A stretch of 5,937 nt of DNA, from positions 1 to 5,937 of the forward strand of contig PUNR01000353.1 in the NCBI GenBank assembly GCA_003551805.1. The letters run 5' to 3'. This document shows positions 1 through 5,690 of this stretch, piece by piece. Origin of the DNA: Loktanella sp. GTDB lineage: Bacteria > Pseudomonadota > Alphaproteobacteria > Rhodobacterales > Rhodobacteraceae. Every line of letters starts with the position of its first letter. Positions within the stretch are counted from its first letter, which is position 1. The translations under genes and the position numbers were made by a program. The notes beneath the pieces were generated by a model. That model was not told the DNA's origin and searched no databases. It was given only the letters and a program-made list of their open reading frames with translations.

Positions 1-1
1 C

Positions 2-121
2 GAGGTCGATGAACGCTATATCCAGAAACAACTCGGCCACGCCAGCGCCGAGATGACCCGCCGCTACCAGCGCAGGCGCGACAGGTTCCGCGTGAACCTG
101 ACAAAGGCGGCGGGGTTGTGA
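2..121 (+). CDS. Tyrosine recombinase/integrase, C-terminal fragment
   Basis: This is the 3' end of a gene that enters from the left edge; 39 codons and a TGA stop are visible. The peptide contains QLGHASAEMTRRYQ, the typical end of the catalytic domain of phage-type (tyrosine) integrases: the LGH motif of box II, then a Thr, and the nucleophilic Tyr (codon at 65-67) that forms the covalent link to DNA. A short basic tail (QRRRDRFRVNLTKAAGL) follows, as is usual after the catalytic helix. The family cuts and rejoins DNA at specific sites, for example in element integration or plasmid dimer resolution. Which role applies here cannot be read from this fragment. It ends 7 bp before the convergent parE stop. 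The family call is firm; whether the gene is intact upstream is unknown. Confidence 0.85.
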   Translation, partial: EVDERYIQKQLGHASAEMTRRYQRRRDRFRVNLTKAAGL

Positions 122-127
122 CCCGGA

Positions 128-463
128 TCAGACGCCGTCGTTCTTCAACGCCATCAGCGCCGCCACATGACTCGGTAGATCACTGCGCGCGTGCAGGATA
201 TCGACTATGACGACCTCGTCAGGCTGGTCCAAATACACCAAGAAGTGCTCCCCTGCCCTGACGAACCGTAGGTCATCTGCCTCATCCACGAGGACTGCGC
301 AACTCCGGCTCTGTGCCTGCCTGCTCAGAATCGCCTCACAGCGCTCGAGTAATCCCGTCTCGTAGCGCTCTGCCTGGCGCAGTCCGAAATTCTCGATCGT
401 CCATCTGGCGATTTCGGTGAGGCTGGCTTCCGCACGACGTGTCAGCCGGAAGGATCGGCTCAT
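128..463 (-). CDS. parE: ParE/RelE-family toxin of a type II toxin-antitoxin pair
   Basis: The product is a 111-residue protein with the hallmarks of the RelE/ParE fold: an N-terminal strand and helices (FRLTRRAEASLTEIARWTIE, residues 6-25), the 'FG..QAERY...L' helix (26-39), then the C-terminal sheet with LRFVRAGEHFLVYL (65-78) and VVIVDILHARSD (84-95), ending in the conserved ILHxRxD. ParE toxins poison DNA gyrase, whereas RelE relatives cleave mRNA on the ribosome. The lack of obvious RelE catalytic residues and the ParD-like partner favour ParE. The ATG overlaps the parD stop by 4 nt (ATGA), so translation is probably coupled, with antitoxin first and toxin second. On a replicon this pair acts as an addiction module that stabilises inheritance. 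Length is normal for the family and no damage is seen. The exact target is inferred. Confidence 0.9.
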   Translation of the reverse strand: MSRSFRLTRRAEASLTEIARWTIENFGLRQAERYETGLLERCEAILSRQAQSRSCAVLVDEADDLRFVRAGEHFLVYLDQPDEVVIVDILHARSDLPSHVAALMALKNDGV

Positions 464-717
464 GAACGAGCGCGCGCAGTCGCAAAGGCCCGGCGGATCG
501 CATCCTCGCCGCTGCCCTGCGCAAGATCACCTGCCTTGACCTGAGCCAGACCTTCAAGAAGACCATTCCTAATCCCGGCCAGCTGTGCCTCTTCCCGTTC
601 GAGCAACCTCAGACCAGCGCGCATCGCTTCGCTCGCATTCTGGTAGCGCCCGGACGCCACCAGCGCTTGAACAAGATGGTCTTGGGTTTCGGTCAGGACA
701 ACGTTGCGTGTCACCAT
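460..717 (-). CDS. parD: ParD/CopG-type ribbon-helix-helix antitoxin
   Basis: The product is an 85-residue protein. Residues 3-45 fit a ribbon-helix-helix DNA-binding domain: the strand TRNVVLT, then helix TQDHLVQALVASGRY, then NASEAMRAGLRLLEREE, the 'YqnaSEamRaGLRlLe' signature of the ParD family. Residues 46-85 form the acidic/amphipathic tail that normally wraps the toxin (GIRNGLLEGLAQVKAGD...). It should neutralise the ParE toxin encoded directly downstream and, as a dimer, repress its own promoter. The ATG at 717-715 is preceded by an AAAAGGAG ribosome-binding site (735-728), with a 10-nt spacer from the final G. Upstream lie a good sigma70-like promoter and a palindrome covering its -10 element. 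Together with parE this is a complete, apparently intact toxin-antitoxin operon. Confidence 0.92.
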   Translation of the reverse strand: MVTRNVVLTETQDHLVQALVASGRYQNASEAMRAGLRLLEREEAQLAGIRNGLLEGLAQVKAGDLAQGSGEDAIRRAFATARARS

Positions 718-727
718 GGGTTATGAT

Positions 728-735
728 CTCCTTTT
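728..735 (-). promoter_or_regulatory. Ribosome-binding site of parD
   Basis: On the minus strand the sequence AAAAGGAG lies 10 nt before the parD ATG. It fixes 717 as the start of parD; no competing start codon in this frame has a comparable site. Confidence 0.75.
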
Positions 736-736
736 G

Positions 737-753
737 TTGGCAATATATGCCAA
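737..753. promoter_or_regulatory. Palindromic operator over the parDE promoter
   Basis: TTGGCAATATATGCCAA has perfect 6-bp arms (TTGGCA/TGCCAA) around a 5-bp AT spacer, and it completely covers the -10 element of the parDE promoter. Ribbon-helix-helix antitoxins bind such short inverted repeats as paired dimers, so this is the expected site of autorepression by ParD or the ParD-ParE complex. The half-site TTGGCAAT also occurs in the two candidate parS palindromes of this window. Confidence 0.65.
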
Positions 754-770
754 TACACATTTTTGGTCAA
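742..770 (-). promoter_or_regulatory. Sigma70-type promoter of the parDE operon
   Basis: Read on the minus strand, a -35 element TTGACC (770-765) and a -10 element TATATT (747-742) are separated by exactly 17 bp. Both are near consensus, unusually good for an alphaproteobacterial promoter. The -10 is about 25 bp upstream of the parD ATG, leaving a short leader that includes the ribosome-binding site. This is a sequence-based prediction without transcript data. Confidence 0.7.
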
Positions 771-953
771 TGGAATCTGTTATTGGTCTACTAACAGCCC
801 ATATTGCGGCCTCTGCTCACATCGCTATCAATCGGTCGTTTATTGGCGGCATATGAAATTGGAAAATATACTTCCTGCGCATCTGATCTGTTGGGGAAGG
901 ATTGGTGTGTTAGGCCCAATGCAAGGCGTGGTGAACCGATCGTCAGCCGCTGA
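771..953. other. Intergenic gap with no recognisable gene
   Basis: Between the parDE promoter and the remnant ATPase gene there is about 180 bp in which I recognise no gene, RNA or repeat. One plus-strand frame is open across it (763-1221), but its translation is rich in Cys, Arg and Ser and low-quality, and it runs out of frame over the conserved ATPase remnant. This stretch may contain the eroded 5' part of the ATPase gene or an old junction, but no conserved protein segment can be read in it. Confidence 0.4.
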
Positions 954-1828
954 CGTGCAGGGTTTCGGACGGGACAATTCCTGTTGCTCGGCTCTGCCTC
1001 GAACATGTTGTTGCAACAATCGGCGGAATCGCTGGCAGGTCGCGTACGCTATATCGAAATGCCGCCCCTTACCTTGTCAGAGGTGGGCGCCGATCTGCTC
1101 AACACGCAGTGGCTGCGCGGCGGATTTCCCGACAGCTTTCAGGTCAAAGACGATCGCGCCACCCTGCAGTGGCGCGAAGATTATCTGCGCACCTATCTGG
1201 AACGCGATATTCCCGCACTGAGGCCGCGCATCCCCGCCAAGACCCTGCACCGGTTCTGGACCATGCCGGCCCATTCCCAAGGCGGGTTGCTGAATGCATC
1301 CGCCCTGGCCGAAGGGTTGGGCGTGTCCGGGCAAAGCGTGCGCCACTACCTTGAACTGTTGGTCGATCTGATGCTGGTGCGCAGCCTTCCACCATGGCAT
1401 GAACACGTCAGCAAACGGCTGGTAAGATCGCCCAAAGTCTATGTCCGCGATTCAGGCGTACTGCATGCCTTACTAGGTCTTGGCAGTCTTGAAGATCTAC
1501 TGCGTCATCCGGTGGTCGGCGGCAGTTGGGCAGGGTTCTGTATCGAAACCCTGATCGCAGCCGCTCCTGCTGACAGCGCCGCCTATTTTTACGGTACTGC
1601 CGCTGGCGCGGAACTGGACCTTGTGCTCCGACTACCCGACAGCACCAATTGGGCGATCGAGATTAAGCGCACGACAACGCCCAAAGTGTCACGCGGCTTT
1701 CGGCGGATATCAAGGCAAATCACCGGCTGTTAGTCTATGCGGGCGACCACGAAGTGCCACTGACAGACGGGCTGCGCACCATGCCGCTCGCCTGCGCGGT
1801 GGCGTTTCTGTCACGGCAAAACCAGTAG
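954..1828 (+). pseudogene. AAA_14/DUF4143 ATPase gene remnant, 5'-truncated and frameshifted
   Basis: The frame opens after a TGA at 951-953 and recognisable family sequence begins near 969 with RTGQFLLLGSAS, the strand-plus-sensor segment of AAA_14 ATPases ('GrFLLtGSas'). It continues with SLAGRVRYIEMPPLTLSEV, the LERDIPAL helix, a winged-helix segment (GLLNASALAEGLGVSGQSVRHYLELLVDLMLV) and the DUF4143 domain. The latter ends in the PD-(D/E)xK-like pair AELDLVL ... WAIEIKR (about 1608-1670). The first 120 or so residues with the Walker A and B motifs are absent. At about 1701-1706 the frame shifts, consistent with loss of one base: the original frame stops at 1733, while the next frame continues the family's C-terminus (DIKANHRLLVYAGDHEVPL...) to a TAG at 1826-1828. 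With the ATP site missing and the C-terminus detached, it is very likely nonfunctional. Intact relatives are widespread proteins of uncertain role, sometimes described as mobile-element- or defence-associated. Confidence 0.85.
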
Positions 1829-1852
1829 ATTGGCACCCTACCCTTTTGAAAA

Positions 1853-1868
1853 ATTGCCACTTGGCAAT
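1853..1868. promoter_or_regulatory. parS: Candidate parS centromere site, left copy
   Basis: ATTGCCACTTGGCAAT is a 16-bp inverted repeat with perfect 7-bp arms and two non-palindromic central bases. It lies 29 bp beyond the rep stop codon. It differs by a single base from the perfect palindrome at the end of parB, so the two sites bracket the rep-ori-par block. ParB proteins load on short palindromes of about this length near their own genes, which makes this a strong candidate centromere site. An alternative is a rho-independent terminator for rep: on the minus strand the repeat is followed by TTTTT. However, the stem is short and AT-containing, and the near-identical right-hand copy lacks a T tract. 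It may serve both purposes. Confidence 0.6.
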
Positions 1869-1897
1869 CGGCTGATTTCCGGCCTGCAATCAGACAC

Positions 1898-2917
1898 TTA
1901 GATTGGATTTGCCTCTGCAAATTTCCGGAAGAAGGCAAGAAATGCACGGTCGGGATCCTCGGCCGGTGCTTTGCCTTGTGCCCAACTGCGCCATTCGCTT
2001 TCGATCTGGTAGATGTCATAACCCGGAAACCGCATCCGCGCGGTTTCATAGGTTTCCGTGCGCAGGCTGGCCCCCTTGCGGTCCAACCACGCCGGACGCG
2101 GGCGCAAGACCGGCGCGGCTGGGGGTTCCTCCGCCCTTGCCCGCCTGCCGGTGCTGGCGAAATTCAGCGCGCGTTCCGCCTTGCCAGTGGCGTCACCGTC
2201 CTTGCGCCACCAGCGCAATTCGGCATGAGTCACGCTGCGACCCGTCTTGACCGGCGCGATTTCCACCATGTAATCAGACAGCGCGCAGACCTCTGCCACG
2301 GCAGGATCGACGGCGCGCAGGCGCAGGTTCGACCATGACGCCAGCTTGCCCTTCGGCACACCCAGCACCCCACGCAAGGCATCCAGCGTGAAGGTTTCCG
2401 ACGATTTCCAGCGCAGATTGCCGCGTTTCTGTACCATTTCATACAATGTCAGCGCATATTTCGACGACAGGGCGAACATCACCTCGCGTTGCAGGCGGGC
2501 AAAGACAGTGGAATTACCTATCACCTTGCGCAACCTTGCAGGGATTTCATATTCGAACAACCCGTCGCTGCGCGCCATTTCCACGTTGCCGCCCAAAAGC
2601 TGGACACGCTCTACAGCGGGCTTGCCGTCCCACGTGACCTCCATCTTGACAATTGCGCTCATCAACCGTTCGATGCTTTCGCCAACACGGTCATTGGAAT
2701 TATGGCTGCCGCGCAGATCGGATTTCGCGATGACATGCATCACCGGCTTATCAATCGCATCCCATGCGTTTTCCAAAAGCTGGTTATAGATGCGGCGGTC
2801 GGCAAGGGTCAGTGGCGTGACCTCGACCAGATCCACCAGCTCGCCGGGTTTGATCAGCGTATCGGCACTGGGCTTGGCATCCACAGTGCGGTATTGTGTT
2901 TTTGGTGTTTTGGCCAT
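1898..2917 (-). CDS. Rep_3-superfamily plasmid replication initiator (RepB-type)
   Basis: The 339-residue product is a plasmid initiator of the Rep_3 (Initiator Rep) superfamily, built from two winged-helix domains. The first spans about residues 30-150: VTPLTLADRRIYNQLLENAW, the SDLRGSHNSNDRVGESIERL segment, and the strand-rich RVQLLGGNVEMARSDGLFEYEIPARLRKVI. The second spans about 150-240: LSSKYALTLYEMVQKRGNLRW, FTLDALRGVLGVPKGKLASWSNLRLRAVDPAVAEV, and DYMVEIAPVKTGRSVTHAELRWWRK. 'F.LsSKYAl.LYEmv..R' is the most diagnostic stretch. A Pro/Arg-rich linker (255-280) leads to a C-terminal segment (about 285-339, RFPGYDIYQIESEWRSWAQ) of unknown role. Monomers would bind the five iterons 187 bp upstream and open the origin, while dimers would repress rep. 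In Rhodobacterales such genes are called repB, a name also used for partition proteins, so I give no symbol. The start has only a weak Shine-Dalgarno (AGAAG). No damage is seen. Confidence 0.92.
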   Translation of the reverse strand: MAKTPKTQYRTVDAKPSADTLIKPGELVDLVEVTPLTLADRRIYNQLLENAWDAIDKPVMHVIAKSDLRGSHNSNDRVGESIERLMSAIVKMEVTWDGKPAVERVQLLGGNVEMARSDGLFEYEIPARLRKVIGNSTVFARLQREVMFALSSKYALTLYEMVQKRGNLRWKSSETFTLDALRGVLGVPKGKLASWSNLRLRAVDPAVAEVCALSDYMVEIAPVKTGRSVTHAELRWWRKDGDATGKAERALNFASTGRRARAEEPPAAPVLRPRPAWLDRKGASLRTETYETARMRFPGYDIYQIESEWRSWAQGKAPAEDPDRAFLAFFRKFAEANPI

Positions 2918-2950
2918 TTTGGGCTTCTGCTCGGGTTACGTCTTCGGCTT

Positions 2951-2979
2951 ACTTTTGTATGCGGTGCGATGTAAGTCAA
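2951..2979 (-). promoter_or_regulatory. Possible promoter of the replication initiator gene
   Basis: On the minus strand TTGACT (2979-2974) is a good -35 match. The sequence 17 bp downstream, AAAAGT (2956-2951), is a poor -10. Short inverted CTTAC/GTAAG words flank this stretch and echo the GTAAG found in two iterons, a pattern Rep_3 dimers can use to repress their own promoter. Offered only as a weak candidate. Confidence 0.3.
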
Positions 2980-3103
2980 TCGATTTCCCAACTTAGGGCG
3001 AAACCCGATAAGTAAGTGTTAGAGCACCGTCCCGTGCAACATGCGAATCGCAACACCCAGCAAAACATGGAGATTAAGGGACGAATGATTCGACGCTTTC
3101 GCC

Positions 3104-3213
3104 CCACCCGAAACGTAAGATTTCCGCACCCATGATGTAACGTCAGCCCACCCAGAATGTATGGAAAACCATCCCGATCTGTATGGCAAACCACCCCAAA
3201 ACGTAAGCAATAC
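3104..3213 (+). repeat. Five direct 22-bp iterons of the replication origin
   Basis: Five degenerate direct repeats start at 3104, 3126, 3148, 3170 and 3192, each exactly 22 bp after the last and without gaps. The conserved core is CCC at unit positions 4-6 and GTA at positions 12-14, preceded by a pyrimidine (C/T). The best units read CCACCCGAAACGTAAG (unit 1) and CCACCCAGAATGTATG (unit 3). The units immediately before (3082) and after (3214) lack both cores, so the array is exactly five. A 22-bp period equals two helical turns, placing all binding sites on one face of the DNA, as expected for Rep_3 initiator monomers binding cooperatively. The number of iterons usually helps set copy number and incompatibility. 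Confidence 0.88.
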
Positions 3214-3236
3214 ATCAATTTAGCCTATATTATTAA
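3209..3236. other. AT-rich tract beside the iterons, candidate DNA unwinding element
   Basis: Directly after the fifth iteron, 22 of these 28 bases are A or T, with the core CTATATTATTA. In iteron origins the AT-rich element where the helix first opens adjoins the initiator-binding array, and this is the only such tract next to the iterons. It faces parA. Position and composition support the role; nothing else does. Confidence 0.5.
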
Positions 3237-3481
3237 GGGGGCTGACTTCAGTGAACACAGAATCCTAGAATCCAGAACAAGCGGGTTTTTTCGATAAGGG
3301 ATTCGGGGATTGGCACCCAGATCAAGCCTTTACGCAACATTTTGGGGATAGCAAACGACTAGCGGGGTACCAAAATCCGTACTTGCCAGCCCAAAAGGGC
3401 AGGGTGCGGTTTTACAGCTACACCCCCAAGAGGTTCGGTTTTTTAATCAGTCAGGCAACAATACCGCACTTTACTTCATCA

Positions 3482-3493
3482 GCGGTTAGCCGC
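3482..3493. repeat. Short inverted repeat just upstream of parA
   Basis: GCGGTTAGCCGC has perfect 4-bp GC arms around TTAG and lies 29 bp before the preferred parA start. ParA proteins with an N-terminal helix-turn-helix repress their own operon from sites in this position, so this is a possible operator. It is short enough to be chance. Confidence 0.25.
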
Positions 3494-3522
3494 ATCTTAG
3501 CTGAAAACACAGGATGTTGCAC

Positions 3523-4725
3523 ATGGTGGAAACCCCCGATTACCCCGTTGGTCTGGATGAAATAGACGCGCTGGCCACCCGTGCTGGCCGCGTCATAGAA
3601 AAGCTCCGCGCGCGCGTTTTTTCTCCCGGTGTCGCCAAAACGCTCGACCTGCGGTTCAATGTCCGGTCTGCCGCGGAAATGTGTGGTCGGACCGAGAAGG
3701 CGTTACGCGATGCCGAAGGCGACGGGCGCTTGCCAGAGCCAATGAAAGACCCGGAAACAGGGCGCAGAACCGGCTATTCCTTGGCTGAGGTGAACCGCAT
3801 GCGCGAGGTGTTTGGCACGCTGCCGCGCCGTGCGAAGACCGATCCTGCAATGGTTCTGGCGGTGCAGAATTTTAAAGGCGGTGTCGGCAAATCAACCGTG
3901 GTGGTGCATCTTGCGCAATATCTGGCGTTGAAAGGCTACCGAGTTTGTGTGATCGACTGTGATAGTCAGGCATCCACCACCAGCATCTATGGGCTGAACC
4001 CAGATGTGGACGTGGACGAAGATGAGGACACGCTCTACCCGTTTTTCCGCCACGGTGGGCCGTCGACGCTGCATTACGCTTTGCGGGCCACCTATTGGCC
4101 GGGGATTGCGCTGATCCCGGCAAATCTGGGGCTGTATGATGCGGAGTATGAATTTGCGGCACGGATGGTGCGCGAACAGGATTTCGTGTTGGACCGGTTG
4201 CGCGCGGGGATAGAGACGATTTCGGATCAGTTCGATGTGATCCTACTGGACCCGCCACCAGCACTTGGGATGATATCGTTGTCGGTGTTGCGCGCAGCAA
4301 ATGCGATCCTTGTGCCGGCACCGCCCAACAATATCGATTTTGGATCAACCGCGCATTTCCTGCGGATGATGTCATCGACGCTGGGCGAGCTTGCGCAACA
4401 CGGAGGTGCGCGTGGTTATCATTTTGTTAAAATACTTGCGACTAAAATGAACGATCAGAAAAGCGCGCATGGGGCGATCAAACGGATGATGGATGCAGTC
4501 TTTCCACAAGATATGCTGAATGCGGTGTTAAAAGACAGCGCCGAGATCGACAATGCCACCGCCAATCTAATGACGGTTTATGAAATGACCGGTGCCGCCA
4601 CGCGCACCGAAACGCATAAGCGTTGCCGTGTTTATCTAGATGCCGTGGGCCGCGAAGTCGAAATTGAAATTCGCAAGACTTGGCCCAGCCATCACGCAGC
4701 CTTGCGCAAGGAGGGAATCCTGTGA
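3523..4725 (+). CDS. parA: ParA-type partition ATPase with N-terminal helix-turn-helix
   Basis: The product (400 residues from this start) is a type Ia ParA. Residues 41-97 look like a MerR-like helix-turn-helix (FNVRSAAEMCGRTEKALRDAEGDGRL...GYSLAEVNRMREVFG). The deviant Walker A is FKGGVGKST (117-125) with its signature Lys, Walker A' is VCVIDCDSQAS (141-151), and Walker B is FDVILLDPPPALG (237-249). ATP-bound dimers coat the nucleoid and pull ParB-parS complexes apart; the N-terminal domain in this subtype usually represses the par operon. I chose ATG 3523 because AGGA (3511-3514) lies 8 nt before it; an ATG at 3514 in the same frame overlaps that AGGA and would add three residues. The stop overlaps the parB GTG by 4 nt, so the two genes are co-translated. 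An acidic insertion (DVDVDEDEDT, 162-171) follows Walker A'. In Rhodobacterales literature this gene may be called repA or parA. Confidence 0.95.
   Translation: MVETPDYPVGLDEIDALATRAGRVIEKLRARVFSPGVAKTLDLRFNVRSAAEMCGRTEKALRDAEGDGRLPEPMKDPETGRRTGYSLAEVNRMREVFGTLPRRAKTDPAMVLAVQNFKGGVGKSTVVVHLAQYLALKGYRVCVIDCDSQASTTSIYGLNPDVDVDEDEDTLYPFFRHGGPSTLHYALRATYWPGIALIPANLGLYDAEYEFAARMVREQDFVLDRLRAGIETISDQFDVILLDPPPALGMISLSVLRAANAILVPAPPNNIDFGSTAHFLRMMSSTLGELAQHGGARGYHFVKILATKMNDQKSAHGAIKRMMDAVFPQDMLNAVLKDSAEIDNATANLMTVYEMTGAATRTETHKRCRVYLDAVGREVEIEIRKTWPSHHAALRKEGIL
4708..4714 (+). promoter_or_regulatory. Ribosome-binding site of parB
   Basis: AAGGAGG, a perfect Shine-Dalgarno, lies 7 nt before the GTG at 4722 and inside the 3' end of parA. 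It decides the parB start in favour of GTG 4722 over an in-frame TTG at 4680. Confidence 0.85.
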
Positions 4726-5690
4726 ACAAGAAACGAAGCGAGATTTTTGACGATGTCCTGAAAGAACTGGACGAGGCTGAAGACCTGATCACCGGCGAAC
4801 GGTCGCAGACGCGGTTCCTGAAGCGGACTAACGCAATGGCAGATCAGGTGGCAGGCGCGCGACAAGAAAAGGTATTGCGCCTTGTCGATCCCGCGATCTG
4901 CGTGATGTGGGAAGGGCATAACCGCGCTTATGAATTGCTGAACGCAGAAAACTGCGCGGATCTGATCGAAGGGATGAAGGCACAGGGCCAACAGGAATTT
5001 GCGGCCGTTGTGCGGCGTCTGCGTCCGGCAGGGCAGGGGGATGGGCCAGAGTATGAGGTGATCTGTGGCGCCCGTCGCCATTTCGCGGTGACATGGCTGC
5101 GCGCCAATAACTATCCGCAATTCCGCTATCTGATCGACGAACGCGAGTTGACCGATGAAGAGGCGTTTCGCCTTGCCGATATCGAAAACCGCGACCGCGA
5201 GGATATCTCTGACTTTGAACGCGCCCGCGATTATGCCCGCGCGGTCGAGGCCTATTATGGCGGGCGGCAGAACCTGATGGCTGAACGGTTGCAGGTGTCG
5301 CCCGGCTTTTTGTCGCGTTTCCTGCAACTGGCACGGTTGGAGGATGCGGTGGTCAACGCCTTCGCCACGATCCGCGATATCCGCGAAGTCCATGTCCGGC
5401 AACTGCGCCCGCTGCTGGCAGACCCCAAATCCCGTGACAATGTGCTGGCAGAGGCTGCAGCGCTGGCGGGGCAGGGGCTGCCTGCGCCTGAGGTGCTGAG
5501 CCGCCTGAAAAACGCAGGCAAGGCTGCCCGCTCGCGCAAGCCTGCGTCCAACACGTTTACCCATCCTTTGGGAGATGTGAAACTGAGGCGGAAGGGCAAT
5601 ATGGTAAACCTTGAATTCGCGGCGACCTTGCATGACACCGCGCTGCGCGAGGCGGTAGAAAAATTCATCAAGTCGCGTAAGCAGGGTTGA
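4722..5690 (+). CDS. parB: ParB-family partition protein (parS-binding CTPase fold)
   Basis: The product has 322 residues from the GTG start. Family landmarks in order: a polar N-terminal tail (1-50) likely to contact ParA; a box I-like segment (GQQEFAAVVRRL, 89-100); box II CGARRHFAVTWL (115-126), the GxRR motif that contacts CTP phosphates in ParB proteins; the ENRDREDISDFERA motif (155-168); a helix-turn-helix (about 183-204, NLMAERLQVSPGFLSRFLQL) for parS recognition; and a C-terminal dimerisation region (about 278-322). Box II has Ala where chromosomal ParBs have Glu (GERR), a common plasmid variation. The protein would bind the 16-bp palindromes flanking the replicon and load as a clamp for ParA-driven segregation. 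The GTG overlaps the parA stop (GTGA). The gene's own stop shares its last base with the right-hand palindrome. Confidence 0.94.
   Translation: MNKKRSEIFDDVLKELDEAEDLITGERSQTRFLKRTNAMADQVAGARQEKVLRLVDPAICVMWEGHNRAYELLNAENCADLIEGMKAQGQQEFAAVVRRLRPAGQGDGPEYEVICGARRHFAVTWLRANNYPQFRYLIDERELTDEEAFRLADIENRDREDISDFERARDYARAVEAYYGGRQNLMAERLQVSPGFLSRFLQLARLEDAVVNAFATIRDIREVHVRQLRPLLADPKSRDNVLAEAAALAGQGLPAPEVLSRLKNAGKAARSRKPASNTFTHPLGDVKLRRKGNMVNLEFAATLHDTALREAVEKFIKSRKQG

Larger units (their letters stand above)
2918..3522. other. oriV: Origin region between rep and parA (putative oriV)
   Basis: This 605-bp stretch separates the divergent rep gene and parAB operon and has no convincing gene. From left to right it holds: a possible rep promoter near 2951-2979; five 22-bp iterons (3104-3213); an AT-rich tract (about 3209-3236); a tandem 8-bp repeat AGAATCCT/AGAATCCA (3259-3274); a small GCCC-AAAA-GGGC hairpin near 3389-3400; and a short inverted repeat GCGG-TTAG-CCGC (3482-3493) just before parA. 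The order initiator gene, iterons, AT-rich tract matches iteron-controlled theta origins. I found no good match to the DnaA box TTATNCACA on either strand. Short open frames in the region have no family resemblance. Confidence 0.8.

Noticed and set aside
763..1221. Plus-strand open frame of 152 codons across the gap and into the ATPase remnant
   Set aside because: It is out of frame with the conserved AAA_14/DUF4143 sequence, and its Cys- and Arg-rich product is not protein-like.
1849..1868. Left palindrome as purely a rho-independent terminator of rep
   Set aside because: The T tract fits, but the stem is short and weak, and the near-identical right copy without a T tract argues for a protein-binding site as the main role.
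2489..2974. Plus-strand open frame of 161 codons opposite rep
   Set aside because: It is the shadow of the Rep_3 initiator gene, with no recognisable motif and no ribosome-binding site of note.
3053..3068. Possible sixth iteron containing CACCCAGCAAAACATGG
   Set aside because: It is out of phase with the 22-bp array and lacks the GTA core.
1828..3318. Shared 11-mer GATTGGCACCC at 1828-1838 and 3308-3318
   Set aside because: A few 11-base matches are expected by chance in a window of this size, and the two contexts have nothing else in common.
3383..3565. 60-codon plus-strand frame in the parA leader
   Set aside because: No family resemblance, overlaps the parA start in another frame, and lies in regulatory sequence.
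4692..5633. Long minus-strand open frame of 313 codons opposite parB
   Set aside because: It is antisense to a clear ParB gene; its translation shows no domain and is rich in Gln, His and Arg, as expected for a shadow of GC-rich coding sequence.
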